Assembly (NCBI GenBank): GCA_027475525.1
Contig: JAMWFC010000126.1
Coordinates: 62,001 to 126,000, forward strand
Origin: Macrolepiota albuminosa
Lineage: Eukaryota; Basidiomycota; Agaricomycetes; Agaricales; Agaricaceae
DNA: 64,000 nt
Direction: 5' to 3'
Shown here: positions 1 to 10,748 of the stretch, piece after piece
Layout: each line of letters begins with the position of its first letter
Position numbering within the stretch: the first letter of the stretch is position 1
Translations under genes and position numbers: made by a program
The notes under the pieces: generated by a model
Database searches by the model: none
Seen by the model: the letters and a program-made list of their open reading frames with translations, nothing else
Told to the model about the DNA's origin: nothing

Positions 1-340
1 CACAAGCAGTTGGGAGTCTTATAAATCACATGACAGCAAAAATCAAAGACATTTTTCCCACACTGATACAGGCTGCTGTTTATACAAGTGTTCAGATATA
101 CTGTTGCTTACACAAGCATCTGACAGTCTAATAAATCACATGACAGCAAAAATTGAAGACATTTTTCCCACACTGACATAGGCTACTGCTTATGCAAGCA
201 CAGATAGATGAACAGTTTAATAAATCACATGACAGCAAAAATTGAAGACATTTTTTTCACACACCTACCTCAGCCTCAGGACAAACATCAACAACATGAA
301 CCAAAATCACATGATGGCAAAAATATTTTTTCCACACATA
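1..340. repeat. Diverged tandem repeat, units of about 80-110 bp
   Basis: A block containing AAATCACATGACAGCAAAAAT recurs near positions 23, 133, 222 and (diverged) 304. It is usually followed by a CATTTTTCCCACAC-like segment. Spacing shrinks from about 110 to 82 bases, so the copies have lost internal sequence. No credible protein is encoded. The following 341-560 holds no recognisable feature. Confidence 0.75.
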
Positions 341-560
341 GTCCACTACACAAAAAAACCTCAATCTATTCTAGATCTCAGAATATAACTGGCTAGTGTC
401 AAAACCTAAAAGATACATAATACCTGGTGCACATCACAATACCTGATGTTATACTTAGACATATTTTGTACAATTTGATCTAGAATATGTTAGAAATCAG
501 ACTAAGACTAAGTAAATCTAAATAGATCAAATATCAGTTTAATCTTGTTGTAAGTAGATG

Positions 561-1059
561 TGTAAGGGCGACCTCTAGAGGCTGTGGCTCAGTCACACAG
601 CTGGCAGAGGGAGATCCAAAGTGTATTAGAATATATACTGACAATATCAAGGTAGCTACTCACCTGGCAGAGGGAGATCCAAAGAGAACAAGTCTAGGGA
701 TTCCCTATGCCAGGTTGGATGCTTCTGGGGCCTCTGAAGCATGGGAAACAACTGTACAGTACAACAAAACCTTAAAAACTCGAAAATTGCCTACACAAAC
801 ACTTGTACAAATAAGGGGCAAACTCTGGCAAACTCTGGCTTATATAAGTAGTCTGGAAGCGGTGCTGAGTGGGCCCACACTTGTCTGAATGGTGGCTAAA
901 GAACCAGAGCATCTCAAGGGCTGAGAATAGTACTAACAGATAGTGTTGAAAGAATAGAAACAGTAAAATGAAATAATGTCAGAAGAAATAAGAGAATGAA
1001 TGGAAGGAGAGTGAAGAGATAAGGAGTGAAAAAAGGAAGAAATGAGGAGTTCCCTGACA
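561..1059 (-). repeat. 3' LTR of element A
   Basis: On the plus strand it reads TGTAAGGGCG...TTCCCTGACA, so in sense it starts TGTCAGGG and ends CCTTACA. It has the same length as the LTR at 15202-15700. Internal signals in sense are a CTTATATAAG TATA-like box (plus 839-848), the 11-mer AGACTTGTTCT (plus 685-695) that is complementary to the primer-binding site, and a GTGAGT...CTAATAC...CAG intron-like segment (plus 663 down to 601). A 17-base block, GGATCTCCCTCTGCCAG, occurs at both ends of that segment. Confidence 0.92.
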
Positions 1060-1073
1060 TCACCCCTCCTCTA
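1060..1073 (-). promoter_or_regulatory. Polypurine tract of element A
   Basis: In sense, AGAGGAGGGGTGA lies directly before the 3' LTR start TGTCAGGG. That is the expected position and composition for the plus-strand DNA primer of an LTR retrotransposon. Confidence 0.75.
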
Positions 1074-1367
1074 GAGCACGGCATCTCGACGTGCTGGATA
1101 GAAGTAGTTCTGGATGGCCTGGTCCACCTTGGAAAGAGAATAGAGGCCTCTGATTGCCCAGGGAGCATTGGGATGCTGTTGATAGAATTTCTGGACCAAG
1201 GCAGGGGCATGGACATTCTCTTGTGGCTCCCAGGAGATGTCCTCAATGTAGCCCTTCTACTTGACCTTGAACTGAAGCTTATTCCTAAAGAGTCAGCTGT
1301 CTAGGATCCGTTCCACTTTGTACTCTTCTTGGTTGTTTACCAGAACTGGTGGTAGAGGTGGCTGTGG

Positions 1368-1521
1368 ACATCGACCTGGGATTGGATCCTCTGGGGCTGG
1401 AGAAAGCTTCACCACATTGAAGACTGGATGGAGTCGACTCATTCACATCGACCTGGGATTGGATCCTCTGGGGCTGGAGAAAGCTTCACCACATTGAAGA
1501 CTGGATGGAGTCGACTCATTC
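1368..1521. repeat. Exact 77-bp tandem duplication (1368-1444 / 1445-1521)
   Basis: Two identical 77-base copies abut inside the integrase-chromodomain linker of element A and shift its frame. One of sixteen such duplications with the same period; see findings. Confidence 0.97.
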
Positions 1522-2010
1522 TACTAGGCAGCTTGAGTTGATAGGCAAGTGGGCCTACCTGCCGTACTATAGGAAAGGGTCCTAGACAACGGTGAGAGAG
1601 CTTCTGAGAAGGTCGGGTGGTAGCAATGTCAGAGGCATCCAGGTAGACTTGATCTCTAGGCTTGTACTTGGGGGCTGGAGTTTGTCCACGATCGTAGTAG
1701 TGGGCCATGTCATCCTTTGCCTTAGCTAAAGCTGCCTTGGGTTCCTCCTGGGCTGCCTTCATCCGATCTATGAACTCGTTGACAGCTTCATTCTCTGAAG
1801 GTCATTCACAAGGCTCAAATCCCATTCGAGGATGTCGACCAGTATCTAGAAGGAAAGGAGACATCTGGGTGGCAGCGTGTACATGGTTGTTGTACTGGAA
1901 CTCTGCCTCTGGTAATAGGTCATCTCAGTCATCCTGTCGTTCATTGCAGAAGAGCCGGAGATACTGTTCTAGCTCCTGGTTGACACACTCAGTCTGGCCA
2001 TCAGATTGGG

Positions 2011-2184
2011 TGTAACGGAGTCACACGTAGTACTAGCGTCAACGACGCTATTATTATCCAGTAGAGTATTACATAAGACAACATCTTGTTTTCACTCTAA
2101 GTACTAGTCAAATCCGATACTGCGGTCTGATTTAGCACTTGTGTGATACACACAAGATAGTTCTAACTCGTAACTCAGGTTACA
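2011..2184 (+). repeat. 5' LTR of element B (174 bp)
   Basis: It starts TGTAACGGAG at the exact point where element A's integrase stops and ends GGTTACA. TTTTTTTAAATC follows, as TTTTTTTGAATC follows the D LTR in sense. It contains two perfect hairpins: 2034-2050 (7-bp stem, loop AAC) and 2138-2156 (8-bp stem, loop ATA). No second copy remains because the 3' end of B is deleted. The right boundary is inferred by analogy with D. Confidence 0.7.
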
Positions 2185-2295
2185 TTTTTTTAAATCTTCT
2201 GCTATCAGCTTTAAACTCTAGGCTTGTTACCGACTAGGCAACTATCATCAAAACCTCTCAATTTTCTGTTGGCATCACATTGAAAACGTGCTTCC

Positions 2296-4680
2296 ATGAC
2301 TGGCTCTCTTGATTCGGATCCTCCGTTCCCAGCTGCAGACACAGGTGACCTACCTGTGCTTCAAGCTGTGAAGACACAATCTGCATCAGCATACCAACCT
2401 CCACCAAAGCAGGATGAAAAGATTCCTCGCAATGTCAGCGCGAGCTTTGGAATGCCTGGTGGGCTATTCGTATCATGGATGATGTCCATTGTACGACCTG
2501 GTGGTAAACCAGGAGAGAGATCCGCGGTCTCAGGAGCGTCGCTGTCAGCGAGCCAAATGCCTTCACTGATGTATCCAGTATTGCCCGAGAGCTCGTCAGC
2601 TCATTCTGAGGGTCAACCAGATATTACCCAGTACTCAGAAATGGTACAAGGCAGCACGTTTGCGCATAGTACTCCCTTCTGGACTGCACCTACTGAACAG
2701 CTTTTGGAATATGTGGCCGATGTGGCTACTGAACCGGGACCGTCATCACTGACGACACAAGGACAGGCACAAGGACCAGCAATAGTGGTCAGTAGGGAGG
2801 ATGACAATGTCGTAAGGTTGGAAAAGGCATCAACAGCGCCTGGAATTCCAGAGTTGCACAGAAGAACCGGCAAACAGCTGCAGGTGAGGCATGACGGCCT
2901 CAGGAGAGTTATGGACTTAGAATCCGAGCTGGAATCCTCAGACGATGAGGAAAGCAAAAGGTCGCATTCGACCTTGTCTATCCAGTTACAGCTGGTGTTG
3001 GACTGATATCCGTTGATTGCGAAGGAATCAACGTGAAAGCGTCTGCAGCTTTATGTAGTAAAGCACTTACAGTTGCTGGCTGCTAGGAGCCACGATGTAC
3101 CCTGTGCAGATTTGAATGAATATATCGAATTGTTTGTGTGCATCTTCGAACTCGAAGTAGTGGAATACCTTAAGCGCAAAGTGGCGTGAGGGTCAGCAGT
3201 CTCAACAGCTACTCCAGCCAACTCAGTAGAATGTGAGATGAGTGTGCGCCAATGAGCGCCATTAATCGCGGACGTGATGGAATTGCTCAATGCGCCTCGT
3301 CAGGCTAATGAGTCTCAGCAAGACTACGTTTGGCGTCAGAACACCGCAAACCGTCAATGCATTGTTAGTGGAGTGCCTCAGCAGGCATTGTCTGAGGTGG
3401 AGACTGTAACGACGACTCCGGCAGAGCCAGAGGCAGCACTTGCAGTGCAGGAGGTTAAGACACCTTGTAAGCAAGTTACAATCAAGGAAGAGGTGGACGA
3501 AGTCCACATTCTTGAGGAGCGAACGTGACCACAACGTGTAGTGCGACGTGTCTACCTAGTGGACAACTGGAATGAATGTGTCAATTACCAGAGGATACGC
3601 AACCAGGACTTGCGCGATCATGGTGAGTCGTTAATTGATGACCAGGGGGTAGCCTTTGAAGGGCGTGAGGGTGTAACGCCTGTTGATGATATGCCGTGAC
3701 AATTCGCGGCTCGGACGGCTGAACCGGACAGAGGTTTGGGTGGTAGTGATGATAGTAGTGGTCACTACGAACGGAGGGAGCCAAGTTGTCGCAATAACGA
3801 CGGTGGAGGTCATGATCGCAAAAATAACGATTGAGACAATAATAATCGTCATGATAGTGGCAGGCAGGCTGGTGGAGTACCAGCAGAGCCACAAGTAGGG
3901 CAACAGCCCACCCCACGGCCAGAACAAATGGCCAATGAACACCTGTTTTGCAGTCCCTGGGCATTTTTGATGCCCGCACCTCATGAATTGCGTGAAACTA
4001 CGCCGGGAATGAATGAAGCGGTCAGGATCCATATGGATCATATGCATGACCGTCTCACTCGTCTGGTGGATGACTTCCTTGGAGTCAGATTTAAGTTCCC
4101 TGCTGGGGTAAGTCCCCGTAAATCTGATGGTAAGCACATACATGCGTACACCGGAGGACATAGGTTCTCTCAACTGGAGGACTGGGCCATGGACGTGTGC
4201 TACCACCTCGCAGCCTGCTGCTATGGTGGAGACGACATGGACCAGGAGAGGATATTTGTGCTACACAAATTTATGAAGGGAGAGGCTCGGAATTGGTTCC
4301 GTTGCCATGTTCTCCACATTAATCGCAACAAGCCGCATTGGACATTTAAAGAAGTCCTGAAAGGACTGTACAATCATTTCGTCAATGCTGCTACGATGCA
4401 GGAAGCCCGTGATGCCTTTAGAAAGGCAGTGTATGACGCTAAGACTGGCGTCCAGACCTTTTATGATGACCTGGTGGGTCATGCACAGAATATGGCTGTC
4501 TATCCAGACAAATACACTATTTGCGAGACATTCCTGGATGGAATACCCACAGACATGAGGAGAGCGTTGATACGTGATGACAATTTGTCTCCGGAGGTCA
4601 ATACTGTGACCAAATTCTTGGCGTATGCCATCTGTTATGAGCAGTCAACACGGACGGCAAACCATGCCGAGGAACTGTGA
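2296..4680 (+). pseudogene. Element B gag, matrix/capsid part
   Basis: One reading frame runs from the ATG at 2296 to 4680 but is cut by eight in-frame stops, all TGA (for example at 3004, 3187, 3253, 3697 and 3832). Where the homologous gag of element D can be aligned it has arginine at such sites (for example EMRRQF against MP-stop-QF), which points to CGA-to-TGA decay. The N-terminal 230 residues are Pro/Ser-rich and low-complexity. The capsid-like part (about 3928-4640) has HDRLTRLVDDFLGV, HIHAYTGGHRFSQLEDWAMDV and GEARNWFRCHVL. Gag would form the cytoplasmic particle that packages the RNA. The zinc knuckle lies in the next frame. Confidence 0.82.
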
Positions 4681-5273
4681 ACCGTCAGGCAGTGAAGGTG
4701 GAAATCTTCCTGGCCAAACAGACGGAGATGGAGAACAATCGCAATCCACGATTCGTTGTTCATAAAACAATCCCTGGAGGCCAACGGCCTCAATTGAAGC
4801 CTGCTGGACAATTGCCAGCGAAGGATAGTCGACCCTTTTTGGGTCAGAATCAAGTAGCACCAAGAGGAGTGGTGGCGCCTGCAGCGTGTATGGTGGGCAA
4901 AACCACTGGGGTTCCAGGAGCGGCCCAGAGAAGGCCTGCTGGGGATCCCTCAGCGTGCTACAATTGTGGCAGGAGCGGACATTTTGCTAAGGAGTGTCCC
5001 GCCCCTCCTAAGGCACACATCCACGCAGCCCATACGGCTGCGGCACCGAGCGATGTCGTCAGTGACAACGAGGACGATGAGATCGTTGACAAAACGGAGG
5101 AGGAGCTGCAAGTAGAGGCTGACGGGTTGGAAGTGGATGACGCCGAGAGCGTCCAGATTGATGGCAACGAATATGTTGCAGTGGACGTGTATGACAGCGA
5201 CTATTATGCTCATGAGGACGAGGAAGAACACCTGTTTGCACTGACTGAGTGCCGTGGAGATCAGCGCATCTGA
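4677..5273 (+). pseudogene. Element B gag C-terminus (nucleocapsid)
   Basis: This continues gag in another frame after a small indel near 4677. It keeps one CCHC zinc knuckle, CYNCGRSGHFAKEC (C-x2-C-x4-H-x4-C, near 4959-5000), which binds RNA in retroelement nucleocapsids. A strongly acidic stretch follows (DNEDDEIVDKTEEE...), ending in EYVAVDVYDSDYYAHEDEEE, which matches EYVTVDVYDD in element D. The terminal TGA at 5271 again lies in frame with protease sequence downstream. Confidence 0.8.
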
Positions 5274-5714
5274 ATGAGACGCGTAACCCTGCAGAAGGCA
5301 ACTAATAAGTTGCAGAGGCCACACTATACTTCCGAGGAGAAGGAGTGCCTGGTCACGTATGTTGATGTCAATGGACATCCAGCATGGATGTTGTGAGACT
5401 CCGGGAGTACCACTATGGGCATTACACCCCAGTTTGCTCACAGGAGCCGCTGATGCTCCAGCTGGGGACAGTAGGGAGTTGCGCCATGGTGCAGTTTGGC
5501 GCGGAAGTGAGAATAAAGACGTCAGGGATGTTGACAAGAGAATATGTGGATATAGCAAATTTTGATTGCTACAATATGATCATTGGTACACCGTTCATGC
5601 GTAAGAACAAGGTGTCGCTGGATTTCGTGAACGACATGGTTGTTGTGAATGGTACACCTTTGAAGGCGGAGAAAGTTGTGTTAAACAACACAGATGGTCG
5701 TTTGAGGCGCTATC

Positions 5715-5953
5715 ATGCAACTGAAAAGCGGCGTGATGAACGCAACTGACTAGATGGTCGCAGGAGAGCGACTGTACAGGAGGTGGAGGACGTGCAACTG
5801 AAAAGCGGCGTGATGAACGCAACTGACTAGATGGTCGCAGGAGAGCGACTGTACAGGAGGTGGAGGACAAACAGGTGAAAAGCGGCGTGATGAACGCAAC
5901 TGACTAGATGGTCGCAGGAGAGCGACTGTACAGGAGGTGGAGGACAAACAGGT
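5715..5953. repeat. Two overlapping 77-bp tandem duplications
   Basis: The first pair is 5715-5791 / 5792-5868 (first base A/G, otherwise identical). The second pair is 5800-5876 / 5877-5953. Three consecutive near-copies therefore share a 77-base period but have different breakpoints, as expected if a very short contig was joined at both ends without merging overlaps. Confidence 0.95.
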
Positions 5954-5996
5954 CTCACCAAAAAGCCTGCCAGCAGACTCGCCGGCTATACTGATG

Positions 5997-6150
5997 TCTG
6001 AGGAAGAGTTTCAAGGAACTCTGAAGAAGGGGAAGCACCCGGATGTGATTGGGTGTACCAATGGAAAGCCTAATCTGAGGAAGAGTTTCAAGGAACTCTG
6101 AAGAAGGGGAAGCACCCGGATGTGATTGGGTGTACCAATGGAAAGCCTAA
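5997..6150. repeat. Exact 77-bp tandem duplication (5997-6073 / 6074-6150)
   Basis: Two identical copies lie between the protease and RT regions of element B. Same 77-base period as the other duplications. Confidence 0.96.
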
Positions 6151-6708
6151 GCAGGCTGTACAGTGCAAGAATGAGCGTAGTAAACGTGGGGTGGAGTCGC
6201 TGGAATGCCAGCCGACTAGCTCTTGAGTGAAGGTTGAGGATCTCGTCAAGGACAAGGTGTATAGTACAATGGGAACTGTGGGTAGCACTAGGTTGCTAAT
6301 GGATTGACCAGTGCCTCGGCCAGGAGTGCAATGGGCGTATGACCCACGTATGCCACAGGAGTGGAACGAATTGGTGGTGTCAATGGTGACGCAGACTATG
6401 GGAAGGGTGCAGGTGACCCAGACGGGGGAAGTATACTATCACGCACGAGAGGACAAGATCTCCGAAACAATGGATATTGTATGTGATGGACTCTCGTTGA
6501 AAGCAAGAAGTGTGCAGTTGTTGTCAAGGTCGATGAGAGTGGTAGATAGACAACCTGTTGTAAGGTTGAACCCAGGAGATCTCACAGAAGAGCATGTACG
6601 TGCCTTACGGGAGCGATTTGAACCAAAGGTTCAACCGCGTATAGCATGCGTAGCAAAAGGGAAAGGTAAGGCTGTGAGCCTTACAGAGGAGGATATTTCT
6701 TGATTGCG

Positions 6709-6862
6709 CCAGCAATGGCAACATGAGTTTGCTGATATTGTCAATGGAACAAAGGAAGAGCTTCCTCCATGGTGGGAGGTTAACCCCAGCAATGGCAACA
6801 TGAGTTTGCTGATATTGTCAATGGAACAAAGGAAGAGCTTCCTCCATGGTGGGAGGTTAACC
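6709..6862. repeat. Exact 77-bp tandem duplication (6709-6785 / 6786-6862)
   Basis: Two identical copies near the RT N-terminus of element B (EFADIVNGTKEELPPWW repeated in two frames). Collapsing them restores the frame into HEINLIDNTKQYKYHLPRCP. Confidence 0.97.
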
Positions 6863-7250
6863 ATGAGATTAACCTCATTGACAATACTAAGCAGTACAAG
6901 TATCATCTGCCTCGCTGTCCGTGAGCCCTACAGGATCAACTTCGTGAAAAGACGAATAGATACATAAATGCAAAGTGGTGGGAACTATGACCAGCGGTGC
7001 AAGCTGCACCATTATTGTGTATTCCCAAGAAGGACAGGACATTAAGGACTGCATTGGATGCGCGACAGCACAATGATAATACAGTCAAGGATGTGACGCC
7101 TCTTCCAGATCAGGAAGTAATACGAGAAGATGTCGTGACAGCAAAGTATAGGTCGAAAATTGACCTCACAGACACGTACAAACAGGTTTGCATATGCAAA
7201 GAGGATATACCAAAGACACTGTTCTCGTCCCTGATGGGGACGTTTGTGAG

Positions 7251-7404
7251 TAACATCATGCAGATTGGTGATTGTAATGCACTGGCGACATTTCAGAGGT
7301 TAATGACCTCAATCTTCCGAGATGTAATAACATCATGCAGATTGGTGATTGTAATGCACTGGCGACATTTCAGAGGTTAATGACCTCAATCTTCCGAGAT
7401 GTAA
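7251..7404. repeat. Exact 77-bp tandem duplication (7251-7327 / 7328-7404)
   Basis: Two identical copies inside the RT palm of element B, just before the YLDD motif. Collapsing them joins NIMQIGDCNALATFQRL directly to FRDVIGKFMHVYLDD, as in element D. Confidence 0.97.
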
Positions 7405-10046
7405 TTGGGAAGTTTATGCACGTCTATTTAGACGATATATTCATATTTTCTGACACCATTGAGGAGCATGAGCAGCACCTATGAGTCGTATTTGAATGGC
7501 TACGGAAGGCCAGCCTCTATCTCAAATGGAAGAAGTGCGAGTTGTATGCAACGAGTATAGATTGTCTCGGTCACGTCATTGATGAGAAGGGCATTCACCC
7601 GGATACGGATAAGCTTGACCGAATCCAAGAGTGGCGTACTCCACGCACATATAATGATATCCAATGATTTGTCGGACTTGTGAACTATATTGGCAACTTC
7701 TTGCCAGACATCACTGCATATACAGGGCCACTCATGGCCATGACCCAGAATGGGTCCCCTTTTCACTGGAGACCGCTGCATCAGCAGTGTTTTGAGATGA
7801 TTAAGCACATATGCGCGAAGATGCCAGTCATCCGGCCAATTGATCCACGCATCGACGAGCCCATCTGGCTCATATGTGATGCATCGAAGACTGGGGTTGG
7901 GGCCATGTTTGGCCAAGGTAAAACATGGCAGACGTGCCGACCAGCAGGATTTATGTCTCGTAAATTCACTGCTGCTTAGCAGAATTATGCTGTACATGAG
8001 TTAGAAACACTCGCTATCCTAGAGGCCCTCCTAAAATGGGAGGATAAACTGATGGGATATAAGATCCACGTCATTACAGATCACAAAGCACTAGAGTTCT
8101 TCAAGACTCAGGTGCACCTATCTCCGCAACAATGTCGCTGGATTGACTACATGTCGCAGTATCAGTTCGACATCACCTATGTAAAAGGTGAATTGAACAA
8201 AGTCGCAGATTGCCTGTCTCGATATTTCGAGAGTGATACTCGAGATGACGTCCATGACGCGCATGACTATGTCCAGGCAGACAAACGTATTGACCCAGAG
8301 GGCGAGGATTTGCCTCTGCATTGATTCCATGAAATCAGGGAACATAGGGTCGAGTTACACGCCATGCGAGTGCAGGAAACACATCGCAGTAAGCGACTGC
8401 ACGAACAGCGAGAGACTTGCGATATCGAAGCCCAGGTGCTAGTGGATCATGAGGCCCCTCAGCCAAGTGAAGAGACGAGGCAAGGGGTGCCTACGAGAGG
8501 TACTAATATGACGCTCCAGCAAGTGCTGGAGTCACAGGACCATACGTCTGCACCGGCCGACTTAGGCAATGTGCAATTCAGCACACGTATCCAGCAAGGA
8601 TACAAGGATGATAATCTCTTCTTAGAGATTCTGAACAATACCCAAGCGCATCCACGCTTCAAGGTGGAGCAGCAGCTTGTCTACCTTACCAGACCCACGG
8701 GGTCCAAAGTCATCTGCATTCCCTGGGAGAGGTCGTTGATTACGACTATCCTGGACCAGGCCCATAGAGTAGTGGGCCACTTCGGAACTCAGAAAACGCT
8801 GGACTATGTGTGACGCTGGTACTGGTGGCCGCAAATGGCCAAAGAGATGAGCCAATTTTGCTTGACATGCGAGCTATGTCAACAGTCGAAAGTATCAACA
8901 TTGAAGCCACTGGGAAAGCTTCATTCGCTACCTATACCGGTCAAACCTTGGGATTCGATCAGGATGGACTTTATAGGTCCGTTCCCTGAGTCGAAAGGCT
9001 TTAACTACCTTTGGGTAGTGATCTGCAGAATGACCAGTATGGTCCATCTCATTCCGGTGAGAACCACCATGACAGCGTCGGACTTGTCGTGGATCTATCT
9101 CAAGGAGATAGTACGCCTCCATGGACTGCCAAGTTTGATCTTAAGCGATCAAGATGCTAAGTTCACTTCCAAATGGTGGAAAGAGTTGCACCAACTGCTA
9201 GGAGCAAAGTTGCTCATGTCGACGTTGTTTCATCCGCAAACGGATGGTCAAACTGAACGCGCAAATAGAAATATCGCACAAATACTGCGAGCTTTTGTAC
9301 ATCCTGATCAGAAGGACTGGGTGGATAGATGTCTTCTCGTGGAATTCACGATAAACACGAGCATATCAGAAACTACAGGGTATTCACCCTTTGAACTCAA
9401 CAATGGCTACATGCCATCCATGATTTGTGAGCTTTGTACAGACAAAGTGATTCATGTGGGAGTAAAGCAGTTTGCATGCAACGCGCTAAGGAATTTGGCA
9501 GATGCCCATGACACGATTATAGAATCACGTGTATGGCAGATCAAGCATGCGAACAATCGCAGACGTGATGAGCCGGACATTGAGAAAGGGAGCCTAGTGT
9601 ACCTTTCAACGAGGAACTTGAATCTGCCAAAAGGCAGGGCGAGTAAGTTGTGTCCGAAGTGGATTGAACCATATAAGGTCCTTGAGGCAGAGCCGAGCAC
9701 GTCTAACTACGTGCTGGAACTACCCCAGGCGCTGCAAGCGCACAGGATAGTTCCCAAGTTTCACGTGTCACTATTGCAACCGTATATGGCCAGTAGTGAT
9801 GCGCTCTTCCCTAATCGTGCGACTCCAGAGCCGTATGACTTTGAAACTGGCAATGACCAGGAGTGGTTTGTAGATGACCTCATAGGTTATCGGTGGACAA
9901 AAGGAAGCCTTGAATTCAAGGTAAGGTGGAGCTTAGGTGATACTACCTGGGAACCACTAGTGAACTGCAAAGACCTTGCAGCGATGGACAGGTATCTAGA
10001 GTTGCAGGGCGTGAAACACCCTCAACAGCTAGCAAAATGCGCGTAA

Positions 10047-10201
10047 CACGCGTGTGGTGGTGGAATGTGGACAAAGTCCACTTTGATCACCGGTGAGAGG
10101 TTGGGTGGCATGTATTTGTGGTTGTTTACACCACTAGCGGAGTTGGGAGATTGTTTTTTTCTTTCTTTTCTCAGTCCCAATACACGTAGTCTACGTGTCT
10201 A
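10047..10201 (+). other. Spacer between pol and the extra ORF in element B
   Basis: About 155 bases with no coding signal. It includes a pyrimidine tract (TTTTTTTCTTTCTTTTCTC, near 10153) and a short palindrome ACACGTAGTCTACGTGT (10183-10199). Element D has a comparable spacer of about 100 bases between integrase and its extra ORF (52686-52788). Confidence 0.5.
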
Positions 10202-10748
10202 GTGAAAATGGCCTATTGGGGGCCGCAAAAGAGTGATCAGAGCCGGCAAGGCTCTAGTGGAGGGGGGAGACCCCCAAATATACAAAAACGAGATTATTCT
10301 GATCAGTACCAGAGGCAGCCGCCATATCCGGCGGCAAGCCAGTTTCAGTCAGCGGGCGTGGCCTATCCAGGCCGTGACGAGCCGCTCCCATACCAGATGC
10401 CCCTCCACTCGCAAGAGATGGAGGTCGGCAATGAAGGGCGCTATGGGCGCCCGGAGGACAGCACGTGCCACGAGTGCTACTACCAGGAACCGTCGTCACG
10501 CTTGGCTGCGTTGAATCCGACGTATGCAGGTGAGGTGACGGGGCTGCCGTCAGTACCATGGGCGCATCGGCCCATGGCAGAGTCATATGAGGAGCCTGTG
10601 CCACAAGCGCAGAGGTTAGCAGTGTCAGACTGGAAGCAGCGGGACAGCCAGTCCCTGCGACTGCGTCCTTCCTGCAGGACAGTCTGGCCGTGATGGTGAT
10701 GGAGGGGTTGCTCGACCAGATCGAGCTGATGAAGAGGCAGCGCGTTGC
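10202..10748 (+). pseudogene. Element B extra ORF after pol, 5' part only
   Basis: This open frame (163 aa to 10693) begins MKMAYWGPQKSDQ. It is rich in Gly, Pro, Gln and Tyr, with blocks such as QRQPPYPAASQFQ and DEPLPYQMPLHSQ. After a frame change the sequence reads ATASFLQDSLAVMVMEGLLDQIELMKRQR, which parallels ESSFLRDAEAVVLICRMMDDMDHMRAQR in the ORF at the same place in element D. So both families carry a gene downstream of integrase. The rest is lost at the junction near 10748. The function is unknown and I recognise no domain. Confidence 0.6.

Larger units (their letters stand above)
1060..2010 (-). pseudogene. Element A integrase C-terminal half plus chromodomain
   Basis: Reading down from 2010, the frame opens at the last catalytic block (SDGQTECVNQ, containing the DDE glutamate). 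It continues through the integrase C-terminal region (RDQVYLDASDI, LGPFPIVRQVG, LHPVFNVVKLSP), which is typical of Ty3 chromoviruses. After a proline stretch comes a chromodomain: EEYKVERILDS, LQFKVK-KGYIEDISWEPQENV, about 50 residues, which in relatives targets integration to heterochromatin. It has two in-frame stops, TGA after ILDS and TAG where the family has the conserved tryptophan of K-W-KGY. A 77-bp duplication (1368-1521) shifts the frame. The first two catalytic aspartates are absent because the middle of the integrase is missing at the element B junction. Confidence 0.85.
5274..6200 (+). pseudogene. Element B aspartic protease region
   Basis: The frame after 5274 reads KECLVTYVDVNGHPAWML, then TGA, then DSGSTTMGITPQFAH. 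DSGST is the retropepsin catalytic triad; relative D has W where B has TGA. A small deletion after QFAH moves the frame to LQLGTVGSCAMVQFG...MIIGTPFMRKNKVSLDF (5384-5749), where IIGTPF is the second protease landmark. The segment after that is disturbed by three 77-bp duplications (5715-5953 and 5997-6150). Because 3 x 77 is a multiple of three, the frame is unchanged beyond them. The enzyme would cleave the Gag-Pol polyprotein. Confidence 0.8.
6311..10046 (+). pseudogene. Element B pol: RT, RNase H, integrase, chromodomain
   Basis: After removing two 77-bp duplications (6709-6862, 7251-7404) the region is one frame. RT has PLLCIPKKDR, YRSKIDLTDTYKQV and an intact HVYLDDIFIFSD active site. 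RNase H has PIWLICDASKTGVGAMFG and ITDHKALEFFKTQ. Integrase has an HH-CC finger (AHRVVGHF...CLTCELC), DDE residues in MDFIGPFPES, LSDQDAKFTS and DGQTERANR, and a C-terminal chromodomain (EWFVDDLIGYRW...FKVRWSLGDTTWEP). Stops are mostly TGA where element D has CGA/CGG: CP-stop-ALQ, HL-stop-VVF, IQ-stop-FVGL, LH-stop, YV-stop-RWYWWP. One is TAG for CAG (AA-stop-QNY). From 8835 to 10046 the frame is open. Confidence 0.92.

Noticed and set aside
3631..4206. Minus-strand frame of 191 codons opposite B gag
   Set aside because: Antisense shadow of gag with no domain; the plus-strand frame carries the recognisable gag motifs.
5715..5953. Three near-copies of a 77-base unit as a CRISPR-like or minisatellite array
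   Set aside because: There are no spacers, the unit is part of coding sequence, and the same period occurs in unrelated sequences elsewhere; an assembly overlap is simpler.
2296..10046. TGA might be a sense codon (recoded) because the frames of B, D and E are open apart from TGA
   Set aside because: TGA sites align with arginine (CGA) in the sister element, not with one recoded residue such as tryptophan. Tryptophan is regularly TGG here and genuine gene ends use TGA, TAG and TAA. Transition decay explains it.
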